Assembly (NCBI GenBank): GCA_002319075.1
Contig: NVQB01000001.1
Span: forward strand, 2,666,001 to 2,730,000
DNA from: Sphingobacteriaceae bacterium
Lineage (GTDB): Bacteria > Bacteroidota > Bacteroidia > B-17B0 > Aurantibacillaceae
DNA length: 64,000 nt
Direction: 5' to 3'
Shown: positions 1 to 9,387 of the stretch, piece after piece
Numbering within the stretch: position 1 is the first letter of the stretch
How the letters are laid out: every line of letters begins with the position of its first letter
Program-made: the position numbers and the translations under genes
Notes under the pieces: model-generated
Database searches by the model: none
Told to the model about the DNA's origin: nothing
Seen by the model: only the letters and a program-made list of their open reading frames with translations

Positions 1-318
1 AATAAATTTCCCGAAAAAATAATCTCTTTTGCGAATAGGAGAAGAAAAAATGAACTGGTACATGTTGTATTGAAAATCGCGATTAGCCGTGGCGTTCATA
101 AACGCAGTTGTCATGAGCAAACAAATGAGCGACATTACTCCGTAATATCCCTGTATTACAAATGGGGCGTTTTTATGAACACTGCCTACGCCTCCGCCAA
201 TTTGTATGTTGTCGGAGGATACAGCGCCGGCTACCAGAAGTGTGTTGATGAAAAGAAATATCCAGAGCATTGGCGAGCTCAGCCAGTATTTCCATTCGTA
301 ACGTATAAATTTCCACAT
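1..318 (-). CDS. ABC transporter permease, N-terminal part (cut by window edge)
   Basis: Reading the minus strand from the ATG at 318 gives 106 open residues running off the left edge. It opens MWKFIRYEWKYWLSSPMLW, a cytoplasmic start leading into a hydrophobic segment (about residues 15-32), then a periplasmic stretch, a second hydrophobic segment (about 56-75) and the basic sequence SSPIRKRDYF. This is the usual look of ABC-2 type permeases. It lies 18 bp downstream of the ATPase gene on the same strand, so the two probably form one exporter. In Bacteroidota such permeases are often fused to an M1 peptidase domain; whether this one is cannot be seen. Substrate unknown. Confidence 0.8.
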   Translation of the reverse strand, partial: MWKFIRYEWKYWLSSPMLWIFLFINTLLVAGAVSSDNIQIGGGVGSVHKNAPFVIQGYYGVMSLICLLMTTAFMNATANRDFQYNMYQFIFSSPIRKRDYFFGKFI

Positions 319-336
319 AATTTTTTGGGTAAAGGG

Positions 337-1209
337 TTACACTAATTCGTTGATCTTTGCAAAAAAAACATCTTCCAAATTTTCTTCGGCAAGGCTGAAA
401 CCGTTAGCTAAACTATTTTCTGAGAACACGTGAATGAGTGGAGCGCCACCTACCAACTTATCAGAAATGACTTTATAATCGGCTTTATAATTTAAAAGTT
501 CAGTCTTGTTTACTTTTTTCTCCCAGACTTTGCCTTTTATTTGCAGCAGTGCATCATCTGTGTTTCCGCTAAACAGTAGTTTTCCTTTGTCCATGATCGC
601 CATTTGCGTGCAGAGCTCGCGAACGTCCTGCACGATGTGTGTAGAAAGAATGACAATGATGTTTTCGCCAATCTCACTTAAAATATTGTAAAAGCGATTT
701 CTTTCTCCCGGATCAAGGCCCGCCGTTGGTTCATCCACAATGATGAGTTTAGGATCACCAATCAAACATTGTGCAATTCCGAAACGTTGACGCATTCCTC
801 CGCTGTAGCTACTTACAGCTTTTTTTCGATGTTCGTATAGATTTACTTTTTCCAGAAGATGATCCACCATTTCTTTACGCTCTTTGGCATTACCAAAACC
901 CTTTAATAAAGCCAAATAGTCCAGCAGCTCCAAAGCAGAGGTTCTTGGGTATACCCCAAATTCCTGTGGCAGGTAGCCGAGAACTTTACGAACAGATTCT
1001 TTATCTTTTAGTACATCTATAGTTCCTAATGTTAAGGAACCGCTATCTGCATCCTGCAGGGTGGCGAGTGTACGCATAAGAGAAGACTTGCCTGCGCCGT
1101 TAGGACCCAGCAAACCAAACATACCTTTGTTAATGGTTAAACTCACGTCGTTTAGCGCGTGAACTCCATTGCTGTATTGTTTGTTAAGATTGTTTATCTG
1201 TAAAATCAT
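337..1209 (-). CDS. ABC transporter ATP-binding protein
   Basis: This 290-residue protein is the nucleotide-binding subunit of an ABC-2 type transporter. The Walker A loop GPNGAGKSS is at about 35-43, the signature SYSGGMRQR at about 134-142, Walker B LIIVDEPTAGLD at about 155-166 and the switch histidine in STHIVQDV near 191. Length is normal for the family. It is followed at 18 bp spacing by the permease gene, so it should energise export or membrane remodelling by that partner. The C-terminal 80 residues are divergent, as is usual in drug/antibiotic-type ABC-2 ATPases. The substrate cannot be inferred from sequence. Confidence 0.92.
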   Translation of the reverse strand: MILQINNLNKQYSNGVHALNDVSLTINKGMFGLLGPNGAGKSSLMRTLATLQDADSGSLTLGTIDVLKDKESVRKVLGYLPQEFGVYPRTSALELLDYLALLKGFGNAKERKEMVDHLLEKVNLYEHRKKAVSSYSGGMRQRFGIAQCLIGDPKLIIVDEPTAGLDPGERNRFYNILSEIGENIIVILSTHIVQDVRELCTQMAIMDKGKLLFSGNTDDALLQIKGKVWEKKVNKTELLNYKADYKVISDKLVGGAPLIHVFSENSLANGFSLAEENLEDVFFAKINELV

Positions 1210-1383
1210 AGTGGGTTTTTTTGTAGGACGATTTTCTGGAGCAAAAAGTTACAGACTCGCCCTGATTGTTTTTTCAAATTAATACAATATAGCAATACCT
1301 GGAAAGAAATATAGTTTATGCGGTTCTTTAGAAGTTTGACTGGTCTTTAAAACATATAAGTCAAAAACCAGTAAGATCGGTAT

Positions 1384-2145
1384 CTATTTTAGCATAAGAA
1401 GAAGGTCCTTCATTTTTAGATGCGTGGCATCCATAGTAATGAGGCCGCTTCTCGGTTGATCAAGATCAAGAATCAGGTATACCGTGATGCTGATCATCAA
1501 TGAAAAACAAAACACCAGAATCCAGTTCGACTTTTGATTTGCCCGGCCATAGCCAATTATAAAGCCTGAGGAGAGGCACAAAACAAATAAAAGATAAATG
1601 ATAGAATGGGGAACATGAGCCAGGCGTGCTTCATCGCGGGTAGATACCCAATCAATCACACTGTTTAAGGCAGGGATCATCTGGCTGCTGGAAAGAAAAT
1701 TTTCTTTGTCGTGAGAAAGTAAAGCAACTTTATTCCAGATTCCCTGAGAAATAGAGGAAGAAAGACCGAGAGCTTCGTGGATTTTCGATTCGTCGTTTCC
1801 TGCATTATAATAGGCTATACGTGCATTGACGTAGTTAGCGAACTCTTTTTTGAAAAAAGGTTTTAAACTGTCAGCGTATAAATCGGTTCTCAGAATTGCC
1901 GTTCCAATGGCGTTTGCTTCTTCCACTATAGCTTGTCTCCTGGTATCGTACCTTATGGCCGAGAGATTAAAAGTAAAAGCAAGAAGTAATCCTAAAAGTC
2001 CCAGCAGGGCGCCTTCCATAGCACCTAATGCATTCTGTTCAAGTGTATTTTTTTTCGCACGCAATCTGCAACCCAAAGTGTCCATCAGGAGTATTCCGGC
2101 AAACAGCAAGACAGAATAAAAAAGAGAGCTACTTAAAAACGACAT
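1384..2145 (-). CDS. DUF4239-type (bestrophin-like) membrane protein
   Basis: A 253-residue inner-membrane protein. Hydrophobic segments lie at about 6-25, 44-66, 182-203 and 206-226, giving an N-terminal pair, a soluble middle region of about 115 residues and a C-terminal pair. The C-terminal signature LDLDQPRSGLI is characteristic of DUF4239, a family with distant similarity to bestrophin channels. Function is unknown. It stands alone, 174 bp upstream of the ABC ATPase on the same strand. Assignment rests on the overall pattern and this motif only. Confidence 0.7.
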   Translation of the reverse strand: MSFLSSSLFYSVLLFAGILLMDTLGCRLRAKKNTLEQNALGAMEGALLGLLGLLLAFTFNLSAIRYDTRRQAIVEEANAIGTAILRTDLYADSLKPFFKKEFANYVNARIAYYNAGNDESKIHEALGLSSSISQGIWNKVALLSHDKENFLSSSQMIPALNSVIDWVSTRDEARLAHVPHSIIYLLFVLCLSSGFIIGYGRANQKSNWILVFCFSLMISITVYLILDLDQPRSGLITMDATHLKMKDLLLMLK

Positions 2146-2245
2146 AGGTTTTACGAATACAGGGTATTATAAAGATAAAGTTTTCTTTCTATTGAATTTG
2201 TATATCGCATCTCTAAAATAAATAGGGATTTCATGTCTCACTTAG

Positions 2246-2253
2246 TACATTTG
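2246..2253 (+). promoter_or_regulatory. Sigma-A minus-7 box for the MBL-fold gene
   Basis: TACATTTG matches the Bacteroidota minus-7 consensus TAnnTTTG exactly, 21 nt before the ATG at 2275. No clear minus-33 box is seen. Confidence 0.6.
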
Positions 2254-2274
2254 ATCAAATTATAAAAGAACAAA

Positions 2275-3123
2275 ATGTTAAAAAAGATGTTTAAGTGGCT
2301 GGGAATTATAGTACTGGTTATAGCGTTAATTGGCGGAAGTTTATACATGATCTACCTGCGTCCTTTTTTAGAAAAGATGAAAGAAATTACCATGATTCCA
2401 TATGATAAAGAATTGATGATTGTCATAGGTGGTGGCGGTAACTCTGGCATTATTGCTTCAGACAGTTTAGTTATTGTGGTAGATACAAAAATGGACGATG
2501 CGGCGAAAAATCTTTACGATCAGGCAAAACAGGTAGAGGGCAATAAACCTATTCTTGTTATTAATACACACATTCATCCTGATCATAACAGCGGAAATAA
2601 ATTTTATAAGGGGAGTACAATAATTGCCGGCGGCAATTACACCGCTGAACAATGGAACAAAGAAGCCGGAAAAGAATCTCTCCCAACAGAATGGCTGAAA
2701 GGGCGTAAGGATATTAAAATGAATGATGATACAATTACTATTATCAATTTTGGAAAACCTGCGCATACCGAAAGCGATGTATTTGTTTATTCCCATAAAC
2801 GCAAACTTTTATTTGGCGGAGACGTAATTCTGAACAAACAAAACGCTATTATTCTTGGCAAAGCCGATCCGGATGGATTTATAGAAGCCATAGCGTATTT
2901 TCAAAAAACATTTTCTATCGAACACATTGTTCCAGGGCATGGTGCTTATGGGGGCAAGGAAGTGATGTTAGATTTTGAACAGTATTTTAAAGATATGAAA
3001 ACGGCTGCATCAGACGACTCTCAGAGCGAAGTTTTGCTTGCTAAATATAAAGACTGGAATGGTATTCCGGTAGTCATGTCACCAAAAGCTACTATGAAAG
3101 CTTTTAAGAAGAAGCTTCAATAA
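2275..3123 (+). CDS. Membrane-anchored MBL-fold metallo-hydrolase
   Basis: A 282-residue protein with one N-terminal hydrophobic helix (about 7-28) that probably anchors it with the catalytic domain outside the cytoplasm. The metallo-beta-lactamase motif HIHPDH is at 99-104 (H99, H101, D103, H104), with the further metal ligands H164, D183 and H222 (in PGHG). This is the full ligand set for a dinuclear zinc site. Substrate is unknown; the fold covers beta-lactamases, glyoxalase II and lactonases, and nothing here separates them. A DUF2147 gene follows 19 bp later and may be co-transcribed. Confidence 0.85.
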   Translation: MLKKMFKWLGIIVLVIALIGGSLYMIYLRPFLEKMKEITMIPYDKELMIVIGGGGNSGIIASDSLVIVVDTKMDDAAKNLYDQAKQVEGNKPILVINTHIHPDHNSGNKFYKGSTIIAGGNYTAEQWNKEAGKESLPTEWLKGRKDIKMNDDTITIINFGKPAHTESDVFVYSHKRKLLFGGDVILNKQNAIILGKADPDGFIEAIAYFQKTFSIEHIVPGHGAYGGKEVMLDFEQYFKDMKTAASDDSQSEVLLAKYKDWNGIPVVMSPKATMKAFKKKLQ

Positions 3124-3142
3124 TTCGGGGAGTAAGTAATGT

Positions 3143-3577
3143 ATGACTGGAACTAGTTTTAAGAAAAATTTTAGCGGCCTTTTAATCTTTTTTTGTCTTT
3201 ACACTGTATCCTCCTGTCTTGCTCAAAACAAAGGTGATCAGCTGATCGGCAAATGGATGGATTCTAAACACCAAATGCTGGTAAACTGTTATAAGGAAAA
3301 CGGAAAATATTTTGCTAAAGTTTTATGGGTTCAAAATTTAAAAGACCCCGGAAAACCGCTGCCGAAAGAAAGGCAGCACTGGATCAATATGGTGGCGATG
3401 AAAAATTTTGAATACAAGAATGGTGAGTGGACCAATGGAACTATTTATCAGCCTAAGACAGATAAGACCTACTGCGCCTTTATCACACCAGTTAACGAAA
3501 ATACAATAAAGGTAACCGGCTATGTATGGCTTCGAATTTTTAGTGAGAGTGAAATTTTTGTTCGGGTGAAGAAATAA
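3143..3577 (+). CDS. Secreted DUF2147 protein
   Basis: A 144-residue protein with a signal peptide of about 27 residues ending near the alanine in SSCLAQ. The mature part opens with the DUF2147 pattern GKWMDSKHQ and continues with GKYFAKVLW, then a C-terminal beta strand set ending in YVWLRIF. DUF2147 proteins are small periplasmic or outer-membrane-associated beta barrels of unknown role, common in Bacteroidota and Proteobacteria. The gene lies 19 bp after the hydrolase. A second ATG at 3139 is in another frame and was not used. Confidence 0.8.
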   Translation: MTGTSFKKNFSGLLIFFCLYTVSSCLAQNKGDQLIGKWMDSKHQMLVNCYKENGKYFAKVLWVQNLKDPGKPLPKERQHWINMVAMKNFEYKNGEWTNGTIYQPKTDKTYCAFITPVNENTIKVTGYVWLRIFSESEIFVRVKK

Positions 3578-3631
3578 GCGTCATAAAGGTTCTTAAAGCG
3601 GTTCAGATTTCTGAAATCAATTTGTTTTGAG

Positions 3632-3639
3632 TATTTTTG
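3632..3639 (+). promoter_or_regulatory. Sigma-A minus-7 box for tRNA-Arg
   Basis: TATTTTTG fits TAnnTTTG and lies 19 nt before the mature tRNA, consistent with a short 5' leader removed by RNase P. Confidence 0.5.
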
Positions 3640-3658
3640 CCATCCGGTTTTAAGCCGC

Positions 3659-3730
3659 GGCACCGTAGTTCAATGGATAGAATAGAAGTTTCCTAAACTT
3701 TAGATGTGGGTTCGATTCCCGCCGGAGCCA
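3659..3730 (+). tRNA. tRNA-Arg(CCT)
   Basis: A 72-nt cloverleaf. The D arm is GTTC/GAAT, the anticodon stem GAAGT/ACTTT encloses loop TTCCTAA with anticodon CCT, and the T arm is GTGGG TTCGATT CCCGC. The discriminator base is A and CCA is not encoded. The acceptor stem GGCACCG/CGGAGCC pairs at six of seven positions with an A-A mismatch at position 4-69. It decodes AGG. A strong intrinsic terminator follows within 10 nt, so this is a single-gene transcript. Confidence 0.92.
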
Positions 3731-3739
3731 CAGAAGCAG

Positions 3740-3777
3740 AAAAATCCCCTTTCGACTCATTTCGGAAGGGGATTTTT
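3740..3777 (+). terminator. Intrinsic terminator after tRNA-Arg
   Basis: AAAAATCCCCTT pairs perfectly with AAGGGGATTTTT around a 14-nt loop, with the T run as the 3' arm. It ends the tRNA transcript. Confidence 0.85.
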
Positions 3778-3780
3778 CGC

Positions 3781-4337
3781 TTCAGTAGTGTTTAGAAGTG
3801 AATGCACGGAGTTAGTTCTACTTCGTCGCCACTTCAGAATTTTTCTTAGTTTATAAATATGTCTTTACCTTATTGTGTTTATTTACTTTTTAGTAAAAAA
3901 GATTTTGAATTTGCAGATGAATTTTATGGGAAATAGGGACTTAGAATATATGGCGGAACTCAGCTATATTATTAAATAAGAATAGTGCACTTTAGCCACA
4001 TTATGATAGTAATATGGGAGTTGGAGACAGATTTACGTTTACATATTGAGTTTATTTTAAGAGACAAACGGGTCGCCTTACTAATTAATTTTTTATTTTC
4101 AACTTCGTGTCATCCATGTTTGGTTCGCAGCGGGTATCAAAAACATCAGAACGTTTAATCAGATAGGGGCGTGGGTGGTCCTGCAAAATAAAAGTAAGGT
4201 GAACCGCAACAAAGCTTATAAATAAAGTCAGATCGCTCTAGGAAAAAGAGGAGCGAAGTTATTAAGAATTACTTTTGGACCCAGTTCCCCCTATTTTAAA
4301 GGGCTTGGCTCGCAAAATTTAAAATTTTTAAAAAAAA
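3781..4337. other. Gene-free stretch between tRNA-Arg and the his leader
   Basis: About 560 bp with no open frame of credible length or codon use on either strand, no recognisable RNA and no clear repeat. It lies just downstream of a tRNA gene, a frequent integration site, but no integrase and no second copy of the tRNA 3' end is visible. It may be decayed sequence. Confidence 0.5.
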
Positions 4338-4362
4338 TCTGATCAATTCAAATTTAATCGCT

Positions 4363-4370
4363 TACATTTG
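4363..4370 (+). promoter_or_regulatory. his operon promoter, minus-7 box
   Basis: TACATTTG matches TAnnTTTG. A weak minus-33-like TCTG is at 4338-4341. Transcription should start near 4377, which places the leader peptide start at 4392 about 15 nt into the RNA. Confidence 0.65.
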
Positions 4371-4391
4371 TCACAGTTAAAAAACAAAAAA

Positions 4392-4454
4392 GTGAATTTC
4401 GTACAACAATTACATCATCATTTTCATGCTTACTCTCAGGTGAGGTGGAAATGA
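4392..4454 (+). CDS. hisL: Histidine operon leader peptide
   Basis: A GTG-started, 20-residue reading frame, MNFVQQLHHHFHAYSQVRWK, ending in TGA. Four of five consecutive codons (8-12) are histidine, the hallmark of a ribosome-stalling leader that senses charged tRNA-His. The 3' end of the frame overlaps a 6-bp hairpin (4451-4469), and a strong intrinsic terminator follows at 4476-4507, 50 nt before hisG. Layout matches E. coli his attenuation although the peptide itself differs. I infer stalling at the histidine codons favours an alternative fold, for example CTCAG at 4435-4439 pairing with CTGAG at 4485-4489, and prevents termination. Confidence 0.85.
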   Translation: MNFVQQLHHHFHAYSQVRWK

Positions 4455-4475
4455 TTTGTTTGTAATCATATATTC

Positions 4476-4507
4476 AAAACCCGTCTGAGTCAACAGGCGG
4501 GTTTTTT
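4476..4507 (+). terminator. his attenuator terminator
   Basis: AAAACCCGTCTG pairs with CAGGCGGGTTTT (one T-G wobble) around a 6-nt loop and runs into TTTTTTG. It lies between the leader peptide and hisG, as an attenuator should. Confidence 0.85.
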
Positions 4508-4556
4508 GTTTTCAGACATTTCTCCTTCTCGTTTACTCAGGCACTAAAACAAAAAA

Positions 4557-5414
4557 ATGAGTAAACTAAAAATTGCAATTCAAAAAAGCGGAAGGCTCAG
4601 CGAAAAATCACTCGCGCTGTTCAAAGACTGTGGCATCAAACTTTCTAATGGAGACCGTAAGTTAAAAACGGAGTCCGCAAATTTTCCTGTAGAAGTTTTG
4701 TACTTAAGGGATGATGACATTCCTCAATATGTAGAACAAGGTGTTGCAGACATTGGTATTGTTGGTGAAAATGAAGTCTGGGAGAAAAATAAAAATGTCT
4801 ATACTATTGAAAAACTGGGCTTCGCTACCTGCAAGCTTTCACTGGCAATTCCTAAAGATGAGTACTATAGCGGACTCTCTTACTTTAATCAGAAGAAAGT
4901 AGCGACCAGTTATCCGCGTATTCTGCAGAATTTTTTCAGCGAAAATTCCATTAGCGCTGAGATCGAAGAAATAGGTGGGAGCGTTGAAATAGCACCTGGC
5001 ATTGGTCTGGCCAACGGCATCTTTGATATTGTTAGTACAGGAAGCACCCTCTTAATGAATGGCCTTAAAGAAGTAGAAGTTGTTTACAAAAGCGAAGCGG
5101 TTTTAATAGCCAACAAAGTTCTGGCCGAAGATAAACACATAATCCTCGACAAATTTCTTTTCAGAATTAAAGCAGTAAGAAACGCTGTTGAAAATAAATA
5201 TATTCTGTTGAATGCACCGGACGAAGCGGTCGCAAAGATCTCTTCCATTCTTCCGGGCATTAAATCGCCAACCGTTTTGCCATTGGCCATGAAGGGATGG
5301 AGCAGTATTCACTCTGTTGTAAAGGAAGACGAATTCTGGGATGTAATTGATCAGTTGAAACTTGTTGGAGCGCAGGGAATTTTAGTTATACCTATTGAAA
5401 AAATGATCGTTTGA
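4557..5414 (+). CDS. hisG: ATP phosphoribosyltransferase, long form
   Basis: Catalyses the first histidine step, ATP + PRPP to phosphoribosyl-ATP, in the cytoplasm. The protein has 285 residues, the long HisG form with a C-terminal regulatory domain (about 210-285), so it should be histidine-inhibited without HisZ. Visible family motifs are the start KIAIQKSGRLSEKSL, DIGIVGENEVWE near 72-83 and the PRPP loop DIVSTGSTLLMNGL near 157-170. It is the first structural gene after the attenuator. Its TGA overlaps the hisD ATG by one base. Confidence 0.97.
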   Translation: MSKLKIAIQKSGRLSEKSLALFKDCGIKLSNGDRKLKTESANFPVEVLYLRDDDIPQYVEQGVADIGIVGENEVWEKNKNVYTIEKLGFATCKLSLAIPKDEYYSGLSYFNQKKVATSYPRILQNFFSENSISAEIEEIGGSVEIAPGIGLANGIFDIVSTGSTLLMNGLKEVEVVYKSEAVLIANKVLAEDKHIILDKFLFRIKAVRNAVENKYILLNAPDEAVAKISSILPGIKSPTVLPLAMKGWSSIHSVVKEDEFWDVIDQLKLVGAQGILVIPIEKMIV

Positions 5415-6694
5415 TGAAACAATTTATAAATCCTGGTAAAAAAGAGTGGGCTCAATTGGCTCAAAGGCCCGCTGTTAAAGAGGCGAACCTGAATTATTTA
5501 ATGGAAACTGTTTTTGGAGAAATTCACACTCATGGAGATAAGGCAGTAAAAAAATATTGTCTGCAATTTGATAAAGTAAATTTAGATTCTTTGAGAGTAG
5601 ATAAAAAAACTATTGATTCTGCTTCGAAAAAATTAAGCAAAGAATTAAAGCTGGCTGTTAAGTTCGCAAAAAAGAATATTGAAAAATTTCACGGGTCGCA
5701 AAAAGAAATAATCAGGAAAATAGAGACGGCGCGTGGAGTTAAATGCTGGAGGGAGAGCAGGGCCATTGAAAAAATCGGCATTTACATTCCAGGGGGAACC
5801 GCGCCTTTGTTCTCAACCGTCTTAATGCTAGGAGTTCCCGGGAAACTGGCAGGTTGCAATGAAGTTTGTTTATGTACGCCTCCCGATAAAAATGGAGAAA
5901 TAGCTCCTGCTATTTTGTACGCAGCAAAGTTGGTAGGAATTACTAAAGTATTTTCAATTGGTGGTGTCCAGGCTATTGCGGCTATGACTTATGGTACGGA
6001 GAGCGTTCCTAAGGTCGATAAAATTTTCGGTCCGGGTAATCAATACGTTACAGCAGCAAAACAATATGCACAGAAATATGGCGTAGCTATTGATTTACCA
6101 GCCGGACCAAGCGAAGTGCTTGTTATTGCAGATAAAAATTGTATGCCGGCTTTTGTAGCTGCAGATCTTCTTTCCCAGGCAGAGCATGGCATAGATAGTC
6201 AGGTGATTTTACTTTCCGATAACAGAAGAACGTCTGATCTTATCCTTGAGGAGGTTCAGAAGCAGTTAAAACAATTGCCAAGAAAAGAAATTGCATCCGG
6301 CGCATTGCGAAACAGCAAATCTCTTGTTATGAGATCTATTTCTGACTGCCTCGACTTCAGCAACGGTTATGCACCTGAGCATTTAATTCTTGCCACAAAA
6401 AATGCCAGGAAACTGATCCTAAAAATTAAAAATGCCGGATCTGTATTTCTGGGAAATTATAGTTGTGAAAGCGCTGGCGACTATGCCAGTGGAACCAATC
6501 ACACGCTTCCAACAAATGGATTTGCCAGAAATTATAGTGGTGTCTCGCTTGATAGTTTTGTGAAAAAAATCACTTTCCAGGAAATTACTAAAGAGGGAAT
6601 TAAAGCTATTGGTCCTGTTATTGAACGAATGGCTGAAGCAGAAAACTTAATAGCTCACAAAAATGCAGTTAGTATCCGGCTTAAAAACTTATAA
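5414..6694 (+). CDS. hisD: Histidinol dehydrogenase
   Basis: Oxidises L-histidinol to L-histidine in two NAD+-dependent steps, the last of the pathway. The ATG at 5414 shares a base with the hisG stop (TGATG) and is preferred to an in-frame TTG three bases earlier; this gives 426 residues, the usual size. Motifs seen are [32 protein letters not shown], the zinc and catalytic region [18 protein letters not shown] and [15 protein letters not shown]. The zinc ligands Q, H, D and H of the family are all present. Confidence 0.97.
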   Translation: MKQFINPGKKEWAQLAQRPAVKEANLNYLMETVFGEIHTHGDKAVKKYCLQFDKVNLDSLRVDKKTIDSASKKLSKELKLAVKFAKKNIEKFHGSQKEIIRKIETARGVKCWRESRAIEKIGIYIPGGTAPLFSTVLMLGVPGKLAGCNEVCLCTPPDKNGEIAPAILYAAKLVGITKVFSIGGVQAIAAMTYGTESVPKVDKIFGPGNQYVTAAKQYAQKYGVAIDLPAGPSEVLVIADKNCMPAFVAADLLSQAEHGIDSQVILLSDNRRTSDLILEEVQKQLKQLPRKEIASGALRNSKSLVMRSISDCLDFSNGYAPEHLILATKNARKLILKIKNAGSVFLGNYSCESAGDYASGTNHTLPTNGFARNYSGVSLDSFVKKITFQEITKEGIKAIGPVIERMAEAENLIAHKNAVSIRLKNL

Positions 6695-6695
6695 A

Positions 6696-7721
6696 ATGTT
6701 TGAATTAAATAAACTTGTCAGAAAAAACATCCGCGATCTTAAGCCCTACTCCAGCGCAAGGGACGAATTTACGGGTGAGGACGCGATCTTTTTAGACGCT
6801 AACGAAAATCCTTATGGAGAATTAAATCGTTATCCCGATCCTTATCAAAAGATACTCAAGAAAAAATTGAGTGAACTTAAATCTATGCCATCAGAAAATA
6901 TATTTATTGGAAATGGAAGTGATGAAATCATCGAACAGGCATACCGCATTTTTTGTAATCCCGGTAAAGACAGAGCGCTTACATTTTCACCAACTTATGG
7001 CATGTACGAAGTTTCAGCTGCAATAAATGATATACAACTCATAACTGTTCCATTAAATAATTCTTTTCAGATTAATTTGAAAAAATTAGGGGAGTATTTT
7101 AATGATCCATTTTTAAAAGTAATTTTTATTTGCTCGCCAAATAATCCCACGGGAAATGGAATTAGAAACATTGAAAAAATTCTTAAAGAGTTTAAAGGTA
7201 TTGTTATAGTAGACGAGGCTTACATTGATTTTAGTACAGAAGCGTCTTTTACTGAAAAAATAGAGCTCTATCCCAATTTAATAATTCTGCAAACCCTGAG
7301 TAAAGCCTGGGGGCTCGCAGCAGCAAGGATTGGAATTGCCTATGCAAGCGCTGAAGTTATTTCCCTTTTTAACAAAGTAAAACCTCCTTACAACGTGAGT
7401 TTATTAAATCAGCAGGCGGCAGTGGCGGCTTTAAGTAATTTAGCTGAATTTAAAAATAAGCGGGACCTAATTGTATCTGAAAGAGAAAACCTGGTCAATA
7501 CGCTGTCTTTGCTGTCGTCAGTAAAAAAAATTTATCCTTCTGATGCTAATTTTTTTTTAGCAGAAGTAAATGATGCAGATAAACTCTATCATCATCTGGT
7601 GGCTAAAAAAATCGTCACGCGAAATAGAACAACTCTTGTCAGAAATTGTATTCGCATAACTGTTGGAAGTCCAGCGGAAAATGAAAAATTAATAAACGCA
7701 CTAAAAGAATTTAAAGCATGA
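6696..7721 (+). CDS. hisC: Histidinol-phosphate aminotransferase
   Basis: PLP-dependent transamination of imidazole-acetol phosphate with glutamate to histidinol phosphate. An in-frame ATG at 6663 lies inside hisD; the ATG at 6696, 1 bp after the hisD stop, gives the typical start [15 protein letters not shown] and 341 residues. The PLP lysine is K203 in [10 protein letters not shown], the cofactor-binding stretch CSPNNPTGN is near 146-154 and the aspartate is in VDEAYIDF near 172. The gene overlaps hisB by ATGA. Class II fold-type I aminotransferase. Confidence 0.96.
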   Translation: MFELNKLVRKNIRDLKPYSSARDEFTGEDAIFLDANENPYGELNRYPDPYQKILKKKLSELKSMPSENIFIGNGSDEIIEQAYRIFCNPGKDRALTFSPTYGMYEVSAAINDIQLITVPLNNSFQINLKKLGEYFNDPFLKVIFICSPNNPTGNGIRNIEKILKEFKGIVIVDEAYIDFSTEASFTEKIELYPNLIILQTLSKAWGLAAARIGIAYASAEVISLFNKVKPPYNVSLLNQQAAVAALSNLAEFKNKRDLIVSERENLVNTLSLLSSVKKIYPSDANFFLAEVNDADKLYHHLVAKKIVTRNRTTLVRNCIRITVGSPAENEKLINALKEFKA

Positions 7722-8809
7722 AGAAAGTTTTGTTTATAGACAGAGACGGCACATTGATTATTGAGCCCAAAGATAATTTCCAGGTAGACAGCCTTGAGAA
7801 ACTGGAATATTATCCGGGTGTATTTCAATACTTAGCGAGAATCGCCAATGAAATGGAGTATGAACTGGTTATGGTTACAAATCAGGATGGATTGGGAACG
7901 GACTCTTTTCCGGAGTCCAATTTTTGGCCGGCGCAAAATAAAATGCTGCAGGCTTTTAAAAATGAAGGTGTCACATTTTCTGAAATAGCAATTGATAGAT
8001 CTTTTCCCGAAAATAATTTGCCAACACGCAAGCCCGGAGTGGGAATGTTGATGCAGTATGTAAAAGGAAACTATGATTTGGAAAATTCTTTCGTTATAGG
8101 TGACCGTCTGACAGATGTAGCACTTGCTAAAAATCTGAACTGCAGAGCTATATTTCTAAATGATAAAAATTGCGCAGACGCTGTATTGGTTACAAAAAGT
8201 TGGGAGGAGATCTTTAAGTATCTGAAGGCAGAACCCAGGAAAGCAAAAGTTATTCGCAAAACTTCAGAAACCGAGGTTTTTGTAGAACTGAATTTAGATG
8301 GAGTGGGCAAGAGTCACATTTCAACGGGCTTGTACTTTTTTGATCACATGCTTGAGCAATTGTCAAAACATGCTAATATGGATTTAACGGTTAAAGCGAG
8401 CGGCGATCTTGAAATAGACGAACATCATACTATTGAAGATGTTGCCATAGCTTTGGGGGAATGTTTTACCAGGGCACTGGGCGATAAAAAGGCAATTGAA
8501 CGGTATGGGTTTTTATTGCCGATGGATGATTGCCTCGCGCAGGTAGCGTTAGATTTTGGCGGTCGTCCCTGGTTGGTTTGGGACGCCGTTTTTAAAAGGG
8601 AGAAAATAGGGCAAGTGCCCACAGAAATGTTTATGCACTTTTTTAAATCGTTTACTGATGCTTCCAGGTGTAATTTGAATATTAAAGCAGAAGGAGAAAA
8701 TGAGCATCATAAGATCGAAGCGATTTTCAAGGCATGGGCAAAAGCAATAAAAAAGGCTGTAGCTAAAACGGATAATTTTTCAATCCCAAGCACCAAAGGT
8801 AAACTATGA
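7718..8809 (+). CDS. hisB: Bifunctional histidinol-phosphatase / imidazoleglycerol-phosphate dehydratase
   Basis: A 363-residue fusion. The N-terminal half (about 1-165) is a HAD phosphatase with nucleophile motif DRDGT at 8-12, carrying out dephosphorylation of histidinol phosphate. The C-terminal half (about 175-363) is IGP dehydratase, with the metal-binding histidine motifs [26 protein letters not shown] and [12 protein letters not shown]. The bifunctional form is known from Enterobacteria and many Bacteroidota. It overlaps hisC and hisH by 4 bp (ATGA) at each end, consistent with translational coupling. Confidence 0.97.
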   Translation: MKKVLFIDRDGTLIIEPKDNFQVDSLEKLEYYPGVFQYLARIANEMEYELVMVTNQDGLGTDSFPESNFWPAQNKMLQAFKNEGVTFSEIAIDRSFPENNLPTRKPGVGMLMQYVKGNYDLENSFVIGDRLTDVALAKNLNCRAIFLNDKNCADAVLVTKSWEEIFKYLKAEPRKAKVIRKTSETEVFVELNLDGVGKSHISTGLYFFDHMLEQLSKHANMDLTVKASGDLEIDEHHTIEDVAIALGECFTRALGDKKAIERYGFLLPMDDCLAQVALDFGGRPWLVWDAVFKREKIGQVPTEMFMHFFKSFTDASRCNLNIKAEGENEHHKIEAIFKAWAKAIKKAVAKTDNFSIPSTKGKL

Positions 8810-9387
8810 TTGTAATTATAAAATACAATGCCGGAAATAGCCGCTCTGTAAAAAATGCGATAGATCGCCTAGGTTATGTATGCGAGATCTCAGATGACAA
8901 AGAGCTAATAAAAACCGCTGATAAAATTATTTTTCCCGGAGTTGGCGAGGCTAGCAGCGCTATGGACTATCTGAAGGAGAATAAACTAGATCTTTTAATA
9001 AAACAACTTAAGCAACCCTTTCTCGGAATTTGTCTTGGACAACACTTGATGTGTCAATCTTCCGAAGAAGGAAATACAAGTGGCCTTGGAATTTTTGCTG
9101 CAACCGTAAAAAAATTTCCCGCTTTGCAAACAGTTCCACACATGGGATGGAATAATTTACGCACAGCTTCTGGTGAATTATTTCGAGGGATTTCGGAGGA
9201 AACAAATTTTTATTTCGTTCATAGCTATTACGCGGGTTTATGTAAAGAAACTACAGCGGTTTGCGATTACATTTTGCCGTTTAGTGCTGCCATGCAAAAA
9301 GATAATTTTTACGCCACGCAATTTCATCCCGAAAAGTCGGGCGACGCTGGTGAACTTATTTTAAAAAACTTTTTAGACCTGGTATGA
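8806..9387 (+). CDS. hisH: Imidazole glycerol phosphate synthase, glutaminase subunit
   Basis: A class I glutamine amidotransferase of 193 residues that supplies ammonia to HisF. The catalytic triad is C76 in GICLGQH, H174 and E176 in QFHPEKSG. The oxyanion and interface motifs PGVGE and PHMGWN are also present. It forms a heterodimer with HisF; the two genes are separated here by hisA, a common order. ATGA overlap with hisB and hisA. Confidence 0.97.
   Translation: MIVIIKYNAGNSRSVKNAIDRLGYVCEISDDKELIKTADKIIFPGVGEASSAMDYLKENKLDLLIKQLKQPFLGICLGQHLMCQSSEEGNTSGLGIFAATVKKFPALQTVPHMGWNNLRTASGELFRGISEETNFYFVHSYYAGLCKETTAVCDYILPFSAAMQKDNFYATQFHPEKSGDAGELILKNFLDLV

Noticed and set aside
70-345. 91-residue plus-strand frame at the left edge
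   Set aside because: It is the shadow of the ABC permease on the minus strand, which shows clear membrane segments and follows the ATPase gene.
3659-4337. tRNA-Arg as the attachment site of an integrated element
   Set aside because: No integrase, no repeated tRNA 3' end and no foreign genes follow; only gene-free sequence is present.
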